From Acheta domesticus (taxonomy: Eukaryota > Arthropoda > Insecta > Orthoptera > Gryllidae), in contig JAHLJT010009419.1 of the NCBI GenBank assembly GCA_031308135.1, positions 181,056,856 through 181,120,855 of the forward strand: a stretch of DNA of 64,000 nt, read 5' to 3'. The notes under the pieces are model-generated. The model was given only the letters and a program-made list of their open reading frames with translations. It searched no databases and was not told the origin of the DNA. This document shows positions 46,291 to 58,188 of this stretch, piece by piece. The position numbers and the translations under genes are program-made. Position 1 is the first letter of the stretch; every line of letters begins with the position of its first letter.

Positions 46291-46444
46291 ACATTAAATC
46301 TACATTGATTTTAATTCACACATTGATTTTAATTCACAATTTATGGTACAAACATAGTAATCTCGTTTCATGTCCAGGGTACATTAATTTTAATGTAAAG
46401 TAGTGCATTTAACTACATTAAATTTAATGTAATTTCTGACAGTG
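46291..46444 (-). repeat. ACATTAAA-rich repeat, inverse of 40150 start
   Basis: Ends AATTTCTGACAGTG (46431-46444), the inverse of the sequence at 40150. Inside are ACATTAAATTTAATGTA palindromes and duplicated GATTTTAATTCACA phrases. Confidence 0.6.
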
Positions 46445-47639
46445 TAGGGTATAACAGAAAGTACAGGGAAATAGGGAGTAAAGGAAGTAGTTTAGAAATA
46501 ATGTTTGGATGCAATATATTTGAACCATCTTTTCAACCTTAAAGTAAAAAAAAATTCTACAGACCGATTTCATTCTACCCAAGCGTCCAATAAAATATTT
46601 ATTAGATATGCTGAGGAATAAAATATACGCCTGGTTTTCTAATCAATTTTGTTCCATAAATAAATACAAACAGTCAAGGCATATGTCACAAATATATTTA
46701 GCAGTGACAAATGTATTTAATATCTACCGTCCTATTGTAACACTTTCAAAAAATTAAATCTTCTTTATCCTTAAAGAGCAAATGGAAGACTCATTTACTG
46801 CATAATATTTCAATGCTGTTTTAAAAAAAATATTTCCATATTCTACAGAAAAAGTTCAGTATATTTCTAACAGTTACAGCAGTCAACGAATCATCCAGCA
46901 GACGCCTGTATTTAAAAAATCAACTTTGTATATTGCTTTGAAGGAAATTAAAACAAACATTATTTTCAGAAAAGTAATTAAACTGAACTTAATTTCTCTT
47001 CTCTGGTACACATTGTGCGAACAGAACATGAAAGTAAGCAAACATTAATTACACATGTTTTAATCAGCAAAATTAAATAATTCCTCAAAGGACGTCTCCT
47101 TTGTCGCAATGTTCCTGTGCTTTCTTTAAATTCCTACAAGAATTTCGTTTTATACGAGAACGAAGACCTTTCGGTGAAATTGTGACCTCTTGGAGGTATC
47201 GATTCTCTCAATACTTACGATGCAGATTTTTGAACAGTTTCGACCTCATAACGTGTCCTTCAAAACCACAGACTTCTCAGCACAGAGGAATTTCATTATG
47301 CGACTTTATCTCCCGTACATCAAATTTGCTTTTCCTTTCCTCGAGAACTTCATAACGTTGGTACCAAAGAATGTCACAAGCGCTTGAAGCTGCCGTCTGA
47401 GTTCACCTAACATTTCCTCGCCGCTCTCGAGATTAAATGCTAGAAAGACGAAAGAAATAAAGCCGAGAGGAAGGAAAGGGGGTGAAGAAAAACTTGAGAA
47501 GGGAAGGAAACGACTGCTGCAGCGGGATTAAGCAGGAAGAAACAAAAATGAGCTGTGGAATTTGCATGAGAAAAAAGGGCTTGGACGAGAATTCAAGGGA
47601 AGTCTGCAGAAAGAAACGAAAGAAATACGCCCTGGGTGC
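46445..47639. other. AT-rich intergenic DNA, no gene recognised
   Basis: Short frames only. No family-A match seen. Confidence 0.5.
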
Positions 47640-47818
47640 GAGTTGAGGGCGACGCGCGGCCGCGGGGCAGGCGGGCGGGCTTGCTAAATGGCCGTCGTGC
47701 GCATTTTCATAATTTCTCCGGGAACGCGACAGAACGCAAGGGCGGGGCTGCAACCGGGAAGCGGAAAAGGTGATGTGGCGAGGGAGGCACAGGGGGGTGA
47801 GATAGTGATGTTCAGAGC

Positions 47819-48360
47819 GAGTGGGACGTTGAGGAGTGGGACGTTGAGGAGTGGGACGTTGAGGAGTGGGACGTTGAGGAGTGGGACGTTGAGGAGTGGG
47901 ACGTTGAGGAGTGAGACGTTGAGGAGTGGGACGTTGAGGAGTGGGACGTTGAGGAGTGGGACGTTGAGGAGTGGGACGTTGAGGAGTGGGACGTTGAGGA
48001 GTGGGACGTTGAGGAGTGGGACGTTGAGGAGTGGGACGTTGAGGAGTGGGACGTTGAGGAGTGGAACGTTGAGGAGTGGAACGTTGAAGACTGGGACGTT
48101 GAGGAGTGGGACGTTGAGGAGTGGAACGTTGAAGAGTGGGACGTTGAGGAGTGGGACGTTGAGGAGTGGAACGTTGAGGAGTGGGACGTTGAGGAGTGGG
48201 ACGTTGAGGAGTGGGACGTTGAGGAGTGGGACGTTGAGGAGTGGGACGTTGAGGAGTGGGACGTTGAGGAGTGGGACGTTGAGGAGTACGTCGTTGAAGA
48301 ATTAGACGTTGAGGAGTGGGATGTTGAGGAGTGGCATGATGAGGAGTGGCACGTTAAGGA
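47819..48360. repeat. 15-bp minisatellite, AGTGGGACGTTGAGG
   Basis: About 35 tandem 15-bp units, almost uniform in the first 230 bp and degenerating at the right end. Because the unit is a multiple of three, the plus strand reads as a Ser-Gly-Thr-Leu-Arg repeat within a 205-codon frame (47688-48305), but the DNA repeat continues past the stop. Confidence 0.95.
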
Positions 48361-48689
48361 GAGGCGATGCTGAGAATATGCGAATGGAGCCCGTGGGCGG
48401 GAAATCTCACGGCGAGGCGAAGCGGAGAGGGGCGAGCGGGCGAGGAAAGACGAAAGTCGTCATTACGGGAAAGACTAGAAGGGGAGGATGTGGAAAAGAC
48501 AACGGATTGGGACGAGGAGCGAGGTATGGGATGAACGGGAGGGCCAGAAGCGGAGTAACTGACAGAATGTGGAAGGAGTGATTTGGAGTGGAAAGAACGG
48601 GGCATGTCGGAAGAGGAGCGAGGTGTGTAAACGGAGCAGGATCTGCGGAACGGGAAGATCAAAAGAAGGGGACCGGGAATAACGGAGCG

Positions 48690-48842
48690 AGAGGAGACGA
48701 GCGGAGCGGGAGGAGCGGAGCGAGGGGAGCGGAGCGGAGCGAGGGGAGCAGAGCGGGAGGAGCGGAGCGGGAGGAGCGGAGCAGGAGGAGCGGAGCGGGA
48801 GAAGGAGCGGGAGGAGCGGAGCAGGAGGAGCGGAGCGGAGAT
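48690..48842. repeat. GAGCGGAGCGGGAG purine-rich minisatellite
   Basis: Irregular repeats of GGAGCGGAGCG and GGGAGGAGCGGAGC. Confidence 0.9.
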
Positions 48843-49090
48843 TGATAGGAAAGGAGCGCCTAAGTACTTCAGGTGGAGCGGTGCGGTAGAAGCATCGGGA
48901 AGTGGGGAGAGGTGGGCGGGCGTGGGCGAGGAGACGGCAGCGAGGCGCGCTTTGGCATCGGGAGGGAAGCGGGCTTTTAAGGCGGCGGATTCTCCTCTAA
49001 TGCCGCGCTCGCCGCTCACGCAGATCCCCGCCAGCGCAGGCAGAAGGCTTCTCGGAAACGCCCGTTTGTTCCTCATTTCAGTTGCTTGTT

Positions 49091-49560
49091 ACTGGTCTGT
49101 CGCCAGAACGCAGCAAAAGCTCCTAGCAGAGGCGCTGCGACAAGCAAAATGCGCCTTTGTGCTCTACAACCGCCCACCCACGTACGTCCTAAGTAAATTT
49201 TTATGTAAGCATTTTGGGACTCCTTGTCGAGAATTCTAAAGAGTTTCTTAGAAGAAAGTATTCCATTAAATTATAATCAAAGGAATAATGAGCGAAACTG
49301 CTTACTCAGAAATTTAAAAAGAGAGGTAGTCATCAGAAATTAACTTGAAAATGTTACAAAAACACTTACATTTTACATAGAAATATACTCAATTTTTTTG
49401 TAATCTATTACAAAATAATACATTCCATTTCATTTATAAGTAACGAATATTTCTTAGCAATCATTAAATAACTCAAATAATGTTTCAAAACCTACATTGT
49501 AACATGCCTTTATTAGTCACATTTATTGATTCAATAAGCTGATGGTTTCTCATTTTTTTA
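49091..49560. other. AT-rich intergenic DNA, no gene recognised
   Basis: Nothing recognised. Confidence 0.5.
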
Positions 49561-49564
49561 AGTT

Positions 49565-50060
49565 ATTGACCTATCGTCTGTGGGTAGTACAACGTATACA
49601 GTTGCGAATTAGCCCCTGAAGCTTCGTATATCGGAAAGTCCTAGACTCGAGTTCCGGCCGAAGGGCACTTTACACACCAGCGAAATATCTAGATCTGACA
49701 GGATGAGAATTCCAATTTCAGTCTTTCAGATCGGTTTTTTTTCGTGATTCCCTTCTCCGCAATGGAAGGTGGGGAAGGGAAGCGAGGTAAGACGGTCGCA
49801 AGACCTGAGACTATAGGTGGAGGCCAGGACGACCACCCCGTGTCTGAGTCTCTCGGTGTCACCCACGTCGTTAGCGTCAAAGTTAAGGCAGTGAGTAGGC
49901 ATTGCTGAGCTCCGTGTTGCCGGATTCGTTCGGTGGAACTTTGGGCGGGATTAGGCGAAGGACTTTCCTCGGAATACTCCGATACCCAAAAATAAGTGTC
50001 CAGACGGGAGCATGAACTCCCCTGTCAGGGTTGCCTAGATTCCGGCGGTACTCACGTCGA
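49565..50060. mobile_element. Possible tRNA-derived SINE sequence
   Basis: A weak B-box-like ACTCGAGTTCCGG at about 49648-49660 (plus), and a second weak one on the minus strand at about 50010-50025 (GTTCATGCTCCCG), enclose GC-rich sequence. Boundaries and relation to the other SINEs are unclear. Confidence 0.25.
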
Positions 50061-50825
50061 TAGCTTCAAGGTCGATACAGGAGACGTGTTGGGGATCCCG
50101 AGCCCCTCAGGCCCCCAGTTGGGCACGTTGGGCACTTGACATCGTCGTGACAGTAGCCCGATAGTCAGGGAAAAGAGGAGGGACTTGTTCCTGCGCATTG
50201 TTTCTACTCCAGTACTGGCCTGGAGAGCCAGTACCTCTGAGCTGGCAGGGCGGTCCTACCCAGGCATTGAATGGGGAGATTTTCGAAAGAGATAACTGCG
50301 TTCGGGTGGGTTCCGGATACCAACAGCCCAAAGCGTGCGTGTCGGCTGCAGACAGTGGGCATAAAGGCAAAAAGCCTAGGTATTCTCTCCGGGTTTTTAT
50401 CCTCCCGGTAAAATCAATGAAGTGCGGGACAGTATCTCACACTGGGTTCACGATAATTCCCTTTGATTTATTCTAGGAGGATGCTGGAGCAACATCGAAA
50501 TCAATAGACAACGAAATGAGCGCGTTCGTCGGTCGCTTCCTCACTTTGTACTTAATCTCTTGTAGGGATGAAATAATTATTACTCTCTAGCATGTTTTTA
50601 CTATTTGTCTTTGGTGTTATGTTTTATTAATCGTATGATTTTCTTGTTTGAAACACTTCTTCATTTTTTACATTCAATTGTGCATTAGTTTTGTTTTGGT
50701 TTAAATATCCTTCATTGCCTTTGTTTTTCTCTCATGTTTTGTACTTATTTTTGTTTATTTCCATTTGTAATACTTGCTATAATTTGGGATTTGCTCAGTT
50801 TTGAGTTAATAAATAAATAAATATT
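50061..50825. other. Unrecognised sequence ending in an AATA-type tail
   Basis: GC-rich to 50470, then AT-rich, ending TTAATAAATAAATAAATA at about 50805-50822. The tail resembles a LINE or SINE 3' end but no conserved domain precedes it. Confidence 0.25.
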
Positions 50826-51577
50826 TTTGACGATGGGAAATGGGCTTATACCGTCTCCTTATATGGTTCATCAGCTCTATCGAGAATATATTTGGGAGGA
50901 AAACTAAACAGGGTAGGTGAAGACAACTGTGAAACCCTCATAAGAAAAATGTATATCATGATTAACTTTCTGAAATCAAAATATGTATTATAATAAACCA
51001 TTCCCCTGAAAAAATACCAAATGTTTTTCTTTGATGTTCTGGTTTTCACCGCTGATCAGTCGCAAAATTCTACACTTTGACGAAAAGAGTATTATGTTGA
51101 ATCATCTTCACATTTCATTTACTTAAGATGTTGTCAAGTTGCAGGGGAGAGCGAGGACCCTGCGACTCGCGCAAATGAAAAGAATAAGATAATTTTAACT
51201 TTCCCCTGGTAGCATAGGTTTCTAGCGGTGGCGCGGCAAGCACCTCGGGCTTCACAGGTCGGAAGGAAGAGGTTGAACGAGAGCGAGGTGAGGAGCGCTC
51301 GCCTTTTTATAATATCGGAACGCTGGCGTCGGCAAGTGACAAGTGGGTCACTCACCGACGGCAGCGTGTCGCGAGCCGGATTGCCGCATCGCGACAATGT
51401 TATCCAATTATCGCAACAATTATACAAAACAACAGTTTTTCACATTCATTTTAATAGCAACGGCTAGTTTCGCGGGGAAGGTCAAAGGTGCGCGGAGAGT
51501 TCCTTTCATCTCGTCAGTCACCTCTGAGGGCGTGCGTGTCCAGGAAACGTGCGTTGAAGTGCGTCACGGCGCGCACT
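50826..51577. other. Intergenic DNA, GC-rich towards the right
   Basis: No gene recognised. Composition rises in G+C from about 51200 towards the inverted duplication. Confidence 0.4.
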
Positions 51578-52065
51578 CATTTCCGCGGCGCCGGGGCGCG
51601 GCAAGGGCGATGCGGGCGACACGTGCACGGGCCCCGCCGTCCGCCCCCCCCCCGCCTTCATTATCGACGTAGGGACAGGTCACGTGCGGGAACGTGGCTG
51701 CTGTAGCCCGCACGTCAGCGATAGGCGACGCCTACGCGTGACTCTTGTCTTCTGCTTCCTGTGGCGAACGCATGACACGGACTGCACGCGCCAATTTGTG
51801 CCAAAGGGAGCCGCGTGTCGTGTCGAAAAATTAACCCCGGCTGCTCTCGTTTGAACCGCTTCTAGGGTGTTTTTACTAAAGGATTATTTCGATGTGTGGG
51901 AAGTCGGACTGCTGCATATGAAGGAACTAAGTATCCCACCGTATTCTACAGACAATACTCTCGGGAAATATAATGAGTTCTTTGACATTTTCGCTGGAAA
52001 AATTAATAGCACGCTCTTCAATCTTTGGTTCCACTTCATGCCAGTCGATATCGCTATTTTTTATT
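51578..52065 (-). repeat. Inverted duplication, right copy
   Basis: Reverse complement of 44474-44960, about 6.6 kb away. A G-run region (about 51630-51660) differs in length and order between the copies; elsewhere they are nearly identical. Confidence 0.8.
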
Positions 52066-52115
52066 TTCCCGTATGCCTACGTATATACGGAGTACGTATA
52101 AACGGAGTTCTTCAT
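52066..52115 (-). repeat. Family A terminal hairpin fragment
   Basis: TTTTCCCGTATGCCTACG with CGTATATACGG and GTACGTATA matches the hairpin region of copies A6, A7 and A10 in reverse orientation. The rest of the element is absent. Confidence 0.4.
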
Positions 52116-52735
52116 GTGGAAAATAGCCACTCATTATTTTAAGATCATACAGTTCACAAGTCTCTGTAAGTCTTTCTCCGTTGTCATTTATTACATTTTC
52201 ACTATGTCGTCCAACAACATTATGCGCTATTCGTTTTCCAACTCGTTCGTTAAAATCGCCTAAAAGCCCACTTCTGTGCGATTTACAACTGAATCCAGCA
52301 GGATACGAGCATGTGTAATCAGTTTCTCTAAAAACATAGTTTTCAGCATCACTTGGCGTCGTCCGTTGGAGCAAGAATTCCGATGATAAAAATGTCCTCT
52401 TAGTACAAGATGAAGATATGCTATTCTCTCATCAATTGCTTCCCAGCTATGAATATTTTTCTCATCGGAGAAAAATATTCATAGTTGTCGGCTGGCTTTT
52501 ATGGAATCGTTGAAAAGATGTTTTTATGTATAGCTATGGACACTTCTTCTCTGCTCGCTTTTCTTGTCCCACTCCACAATAAAATTGAAAATACTTTCCT
52601 TTCCTTTCACTTCCATTTCCCTTCTTTTTGTTTCACTGACCACTATGATATCTATGTTAAACTTCTCTATTGCGTTAACAACTTAATTTGATTTAGTACT
52701 AAAACCTTGAACATTCCAGCATCCCATCCAGCAAG
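52110..52735 (-). mobile_element. LINE endonuclease relic (minus strand)
   Basis: Minus-strand reading from 52722 gives CWNVQGF, then NIDIIVVSETK at about 52628-52660. Further on come LLGDFNERVGKR and NDNGERLTETC in the frame within 52054-52374. These are the successive motifs of the apurinic-type endonuclease (EEP fold) of RTE/L1-like LINEs; GDFN is part of its active site. In-frame stops and frameshifts show it is dead. It has the same relation to the inverted duplication as the LINE RT at 43707-44140, so both may belong to one family. Confidence 0.75.
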
Positions 52736-54649
52736 TTTCCATTTTCCTTGCCTTTGTAGCCATCGTGAGTTTATCCGAGGCTGATTTACATTGCTATTTT
52801 GAGCGGCTTTTTATATTTTCCAAGTATTTCCATATTTGTGGTACTGGTCCCATGCCTCAACCCCCTTCCAAGAGAACCGGGTAATTTCTTTAGGGTTTTC
52901 TTCCCTTACATTGAGTGTTTCCGGAATTCAATGTACCCTATCTGAAGCACTTCTGCTTCTGAACAGGAAAAAAGGAACGAGGATACAGCTAAAGATTGCT
53001 AACGGAAGCCTCCAAGCTATTCAATCCATCCATTGGCTCCCGGAGTTAAGGAAAGGGTTTTACGTAATAAGGATATCTTAGAGATGCGGACAGCGGTCAG
53101 CCACTCCTTTCTAGGTACAAGAAAACACGCTAATTGCTGCACTCCCCACCCACCGGTAAGGGCGTGCAAGGCGATGGGCCGTTATATCCCAAGGCCTTGA
53201 AACTGAGATAACACATTATTTTGATTATTTTAAAATAATAATAATAAGAAATCTTGACTTTACCTATTTTTATATTCGAAAAGCCATCATCGTAATTAAT
53301 TGCTTTAGAAGCAACGACGTAAATCGTAATAGCAGTTTCTATAAACATCACTTTATCAATAGCGATATTTATTGAATGTGGTGGAGGACTTGAAACTAAT
53401 GGGCAAGTATTTTGGCAATGCACGTATTTGATACTGAAAGGAAATATTTGTTATTCAAGTTACACAAATTTAACTAGTATGCCCCTTTTACATTTTTTCT
53501 TTTTTCTCTGTTTTAGATAAAAATATTATCCTAATTATCGAAAACTCCATTTACAGAAACAAAATCATTTTTACTCACATTTTTATCTAAATACGGTTTT
53601 GTTCGTTTGTTATTCATCACGTCATTTAATTTTTTGTTTAATTTCACATTAGTAATTTTCATTTAAATTTCATCTCCTCAATGCGTGTTTTTGCTCTATA
53701 AACTCGTGTTTTTCTACCAATAAAAACTTACTATTATTACTAACATTTCAATGAAAACTTGGGTTGGAACATACTCTTTCCAATACGTAGCTCATTTGTA
53801 GGCCAAGTTCCTTATTAGCGTCTCAAAACTCAAGTTACGGACTGAGAAAATTACATCAAGAAATCCAATGCCAATTTTCCTTCTCCAATTTCTAGGCGAA
53901 AGACGATATCTCCAGGGCGAACAAAATTACAAATGTGTCGAACGAAGTAGTTCTGGCAACTGTTGGAAAACTGAATTGCGCGTTCTTAGGGATTGCGTAC
54001 ATTTTGGTAACCGTCTCTCATTAACAAAACCATAAATATCTCGCACATGGCTGCTTAGTTTTCCGTTAATTATATAGGTAAATTATATTATGTTATATTA
54101 TATTATACGGGTACGTTCGACAATAAAACAGATATCCAGAACCGACTGGAAACAGAAAACATGGTAAACCACTACCAATTAATAGGAGCGTAAATTCTAG
54201 AAACGTTTTGTAAAACACGACACATTTCAGGTGATTGATTACTAAATATATTTTTGTAATAATAAACCTCATAGAAGAGATAGGTATTAAACATTTTCGA
54301 CAAACAAAACATGCATTACAACAAAAATAAATAAAATTGCCAGAATAAGAGAAAATATGTCTTGATATTTGTATAATAAAAGCATAAAAAATGAAACGAA
54401 AATGAGATCTGCTCCATTCTTTTAAGCGTCCCTTGTTCTATCTGTGAAAACAATTAAATAAAAAGTTTGAAGCTGTTTTCCGGAATTTTTTTTCAAAAGT
54501 TGAATTAACTTAAAGCTGAAATTGCGCGAAAACTGCTCGTTTTTTTCAAGAAACATACACGACCTTTTCAAAGATTTGGTTATTTAGAACAGCTTTAATT
54601 TAAGACCATAACCTCATCCATTTCAAACTCGCAGTCTTGGGTTCGTTGC
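52736..54649. other. AT-rich intergenic DNA, no gene recognised
   Basis: Short frames only. A small GC patch at about 53140-53190 is unassigned. Confidence 0.5.
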
Positions 54650-55300
54650 GAACGATCGGATGCTGCGTGAAAATACTGCGAATTTTCGGTAGAAAAACCC
54701 GTATTACAGGGCGCTGATTACGAAGAAGTGGGTAAATCCAGTTGCTAAATTTAGAAAAAATCCTCTAACACGCGGTGTAGCCAGAATTCATGATTAGTGA
54801 GTCCTTGATACCGAAAACCCGAATGACGGCAAAACGTCTGTCCGTCCGTCCGTCTATGAACAACGCTAGTGGCTAAAACGGTCAGTCTATTTTCTCCAAA
54901 AGTGATATTTCTCAATCGATCTTGCTGACGTCGCGGTTCCTAGAATTTGAAACCGATATTTTAATTTTGGGGGTTACTTTAAATGAAGTCCCTGGGACAT
55001 TTTTCAAAATTTTCAAAAAAACGGCTCCATCATTTTATATTAAATGTTGTTGTTGGATAGTGTGAAGGACGTTTAAGAGAATGGTGCAGGTCTCATTTTC
55101 GTTAAAAACTGTAGTTTTTCGAAAATTGCAAAAATTCAAAATTTATTCAACGTTTTCTTACAACTAGAATTATGAAGATAGAGATATTTCCCTTCATAAA
55201 ATCTGTGCCTTAAAGATAATGTTTTGAAGTACGGCCACGCACCATTTTTTGAAAATTTGATTATTTTTAATGGTATGGAAATTGGTAATCGAGGAAAAAG
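54650..55300 (-). repeat. Family A repeat, copy A8 (minus strand)
   Basis: Contains CTGCGAATTTTCGGTAG, ACGAAGAAGTGGGTAAATCC, a short GTCCGTCCGTCC tract (about 54837-54856), GGGGGTTACTTTAAATGAAG and GGACGTTTAAGAGAATGG, in the same order as A3. The terminal hairpin is lost. Confidence 0.65.
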
Positions 55301-55479
55301 TGATGAAAAAATGAAATTATGTTACTTGTGCATTACAAATATTATCATTTACTTGACGTAACGTCGCATGGCTCAGAAATTTATTTACTGCAATCATCCG
55401 TACATCTACGAAAGGAATGAATTTTCCCTTTGAGTGCAGTCAGAGGCGAATTAACAATTTTGTCGGCTGTATGCACAAA
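55301..55479. other. Intergenic spacer between family-A copies
   Basis: Nothing recognised. Confidence 0.4.
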
Positions 55480-55610
55480 AACTGCCTCCTACTTTTTTCA
55501 AATAATCCTGGAAATAACTTTTCCTGCTGACAATTCCCCGTTTTCCAGCGCACGATTACATAACTTCCCCTTCTTAAGAAGTACTTCGTAACGCGAGGAA
55601 GTAAAAAGTT
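55480..55610 (+). repeat. Family A terminal fragment, copy A9
   Basis: GCGCACGATTACATAACTTC leads into a stem of ACTTCC (55563-55568) and GGAAGT (55597-55602), with TTCTTAAGAA inside, followed by AAAAA. Confidence 0.55.
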
Positions 55611-57718
55611 AAAAATAAATAAATAAATTAATAAATGTCTTAATTGGTGACGAGTCTCAGGCCATTTAGCCTGCTCTTCAGTCTGACCACTTTCAAAACT
55701 TTTTGTTACAATTTTTATAATGATAAAAATGAGATCATTCAATGAGAAATACGTACACAATTTAGATGAAGGATTTCTCACATGGGAGGCAGGAGTGAAA
55801 GCGAGAGAGGAAGAAGTTGATAGAGCCGGAAACGCACTCACAGCATTTGTGTGATTAAGTTTATTAATTTCACGTTAGGGAGGTATTAAAAATCAGTCAC
55901 AAATATATCAGATTGAACACTACGAGGTTTTACTTAAATTAGAGAAATTAGTTTTTGACTCGTAGGTTAGGTACAGAAGAAAATTAGAAGGAACTTGTTT
56001 AAATCAATGACATGATAATAAGTATAACTAATTGTATAAGAGAGCGTTTGAAGAAGTAAAAATTGCATACGTATTTTTGAATTACCCCTAAAAAAACAGA
56101 AATGGAGGAATACTTGTCAGCATACAAGCGAAAAAACATCAAGTAAAGAGTTACAAAAGTTATACATAATAACAAGCATAATTTAAGTGCGAAAAATTGG
56201 ACACATACATTAATGACTAAAATAAAATAAGATTTCATTAATAATGTGTGCATATAATTTATTCTTCTCGCTTATTTATAAAGAAAAGTTGCAAGTTGAT
56301 CTCGGACCCCACGTCGAAGCAATTGAAATATAAATATAAATAGAGTGCTTTTAATTGAATTCAGCTGCGCGTTTGAGAGTCCTTGATAATTGTGGATGAT
56401 GGAAAGGTGCCATTAACCACTTAGACAATTATAAAATCTCCAAATATCCGATATCACACAATGGTTCCTGGCTTGACCAAAGTTTTCTTGTTATCTAGAA
56501 AACCTCTTCTGTTCTAAATCTGTGCCTGTGTACAGTGTATAATACGAGCAAAAGTGTTTTATTTACATCCCTACTTCACTCACCGCCCTCGCAACCCTCC
56601 CCTCTCACTGATGCCTCCCGCCGCCGCAGTGTTCTTCCCTGACAGCCCCTCCCTCACTCCCACCCCCAACCCGCGCCTTTGAGCAGGAATTGATTCTTGA
56701 ATTGAGCAACCACACATTTTCAAGCAAGAACTTTTTCAGAAGCCGCAACAAATTGTTTATATTTTATATGTTTAGAGCTAGTAGGTTAATTATTTTTCTA
56801 CTTGTATTTTATGACTATGAAATATATAAGATATACGAGAAATATTTTATTTTTTTCTCTTCTCTTAGTTTTTTTTTACAATAAAATGTTATTAACGCAC
56901 TATAGTGTAAGTCTTAATTTCACGATACACATTTTGGATATCCTTTTTGATCCACCGAAAACCATACCAAACCGTTACGCAAAGTTAACCAAAGTTACGC
57001 AAGGATTGCCTTTTATTTGAAAATAGTGGTGTATTTTCTAATAAAAGTACTTTGTACTGTTAACGTACTAAAGAACTTTATAATTCAATGATTTTCTATA
57101 TATGCAGATATCAATGATTTTCGATACACAAGTAGATATTTTATTTCAGTGATATTGCCTTATTTATTTAATTAAGCTGAAAGGTACAAACATCTTACGG
57201 GTCATTGTGCCCAACGCAATTGGGAGAAAATTAATTTTGATTTTTCTCCAATATCATAAACATTAAATGTGTAATAGTTTTCAAGAGTGTTAATTGACAT
57301 TGAAGGTAACTTAATGGCCAGATTTTTCGTTGTTGCCAATATATTTCACATTTACAGAACACAATAATATAATGATTATAAACGTGTAGGATAACAATAT
57401 ACAAGACAGTAGTATTTCTATTGGACAAAACTCTAGTGTTGCGAAAGCGAAAGCAGATACCACCACTTTTATACTTCTTATTTGATAAAGTGACTGCTGC
57501 TGCAAATAAACACGTTGCATATAGTAAAATCTTTACTGTGGCGTAAGAAATAAGCAATAAACATTAAGTAGCACGAAACTTAAGTTATCCTTAATAAACA
57601 TACGAGTATAATGAACTTTGTTATTCAAAAATCAAAACTGTAATCCATAATTTTATTTCCAAGTGAAAAATATATGAGTTAAATTGGCCTTTGGACGTTG
57701 TAACTTGTCGATAGATAT
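55611..57718. other. AT-rich intergenic DNA, no gene recognised
   Basis: Short AT-rich frames only. A C-rich patch at about 56575-56680 is unassigned. Confidence 0.5.
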
Positions 57719-57730
57719 TCTAATCTCAAA
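57719..57730. repeat. SINE target-site duplication, left copy
   Basis: TCTAATCTCAAA here is repeated exactly at 58177-58188, on the other side of the SINE. Confidence 0.85.
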
Positions 57731-58176
57731 CCGGAAGAGGTGGTTCAGGGCGTCAGGGCGTGATGTCACTGCAATGCCTCTGACCGGGAGGTCCTAGTTT
57801 CGAGTCCCGACGGTGGCAAGATATTCGACCCTACCTTTTCAGCTAGGTCGAATTCAGTCTGGAGGAGAATGCTGCACTGATTGGTAGTTTTCCGTGGTTT
57901 CTCCGATCAACATCAGGCGAGTGCCGGAGAAGTACTCTAACAAAAAGGCCGCGCGCGATCATTCCTTCCCATTCCTTGTCCTATCCTCACCCCTTACTCA
58001 CACACATTAACCTGCCCTACTCTATCACACATACCAGGAGACGAGAGACTGTCACCGCATTTCGCCATCCATCGGGGAAAGATCACCGCCACATCCCAAG
58101 AAGAAAACATGCACTAAACTTACGTGATTAATGACATTGGCAGTTGACGCGCCCGGAATCACTAATAATCAATCAA
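57731..58176 (+). mobile_element. Full-length tRNA-derived SINE, family S
   Basis: A 446-bp element between perfect 12-bp duplications. It has a tRNA-like head with a B-box match AGTTTCGAGTCCCG (57796-57809). The body includes GCGCGCGATCATTCC and TTCCTTGTCCTATCCTCACC, and the tail is (AATC)n. The long exact duplications show target-primed retroposition, presumably by a LINE partner. Best copy of the family in the window. Confidence 0.85.
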
Positions 58177-58188
58177 TCTAATCTCAAA

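Larger units (their letters stand above)
47640..49090. promoter_or_regulatory. GC-rich region around minisatellites, possible promoter
   Basis: CpG-rich unique sequence at 47640-47720 and 48890-49090 encloses purine-rich minisatellites. AAATGGCCGTCG near 47687 contains a GCCAT-type core on the minus strand (YY1/Pho-like). No coding exon is supported. Confidence 0.3.

Noticed and set aside
47688..48305. 205-codon Ser-Gly-Thr-Leu-Arg repeat protein
   Set aside because: The DNA repeat extends beyond the stop codon, and nothing upstream resembles a protein domain.
13750..58176. Functional tRNA genes at the B-box matches (13871, 25970, 38916, 40462, 57796)
   Set aside because: None closes into an acceptor stem with a proper anticodon arm. 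Most have SINE bodies or tails, and one has 12-bp target duplications.
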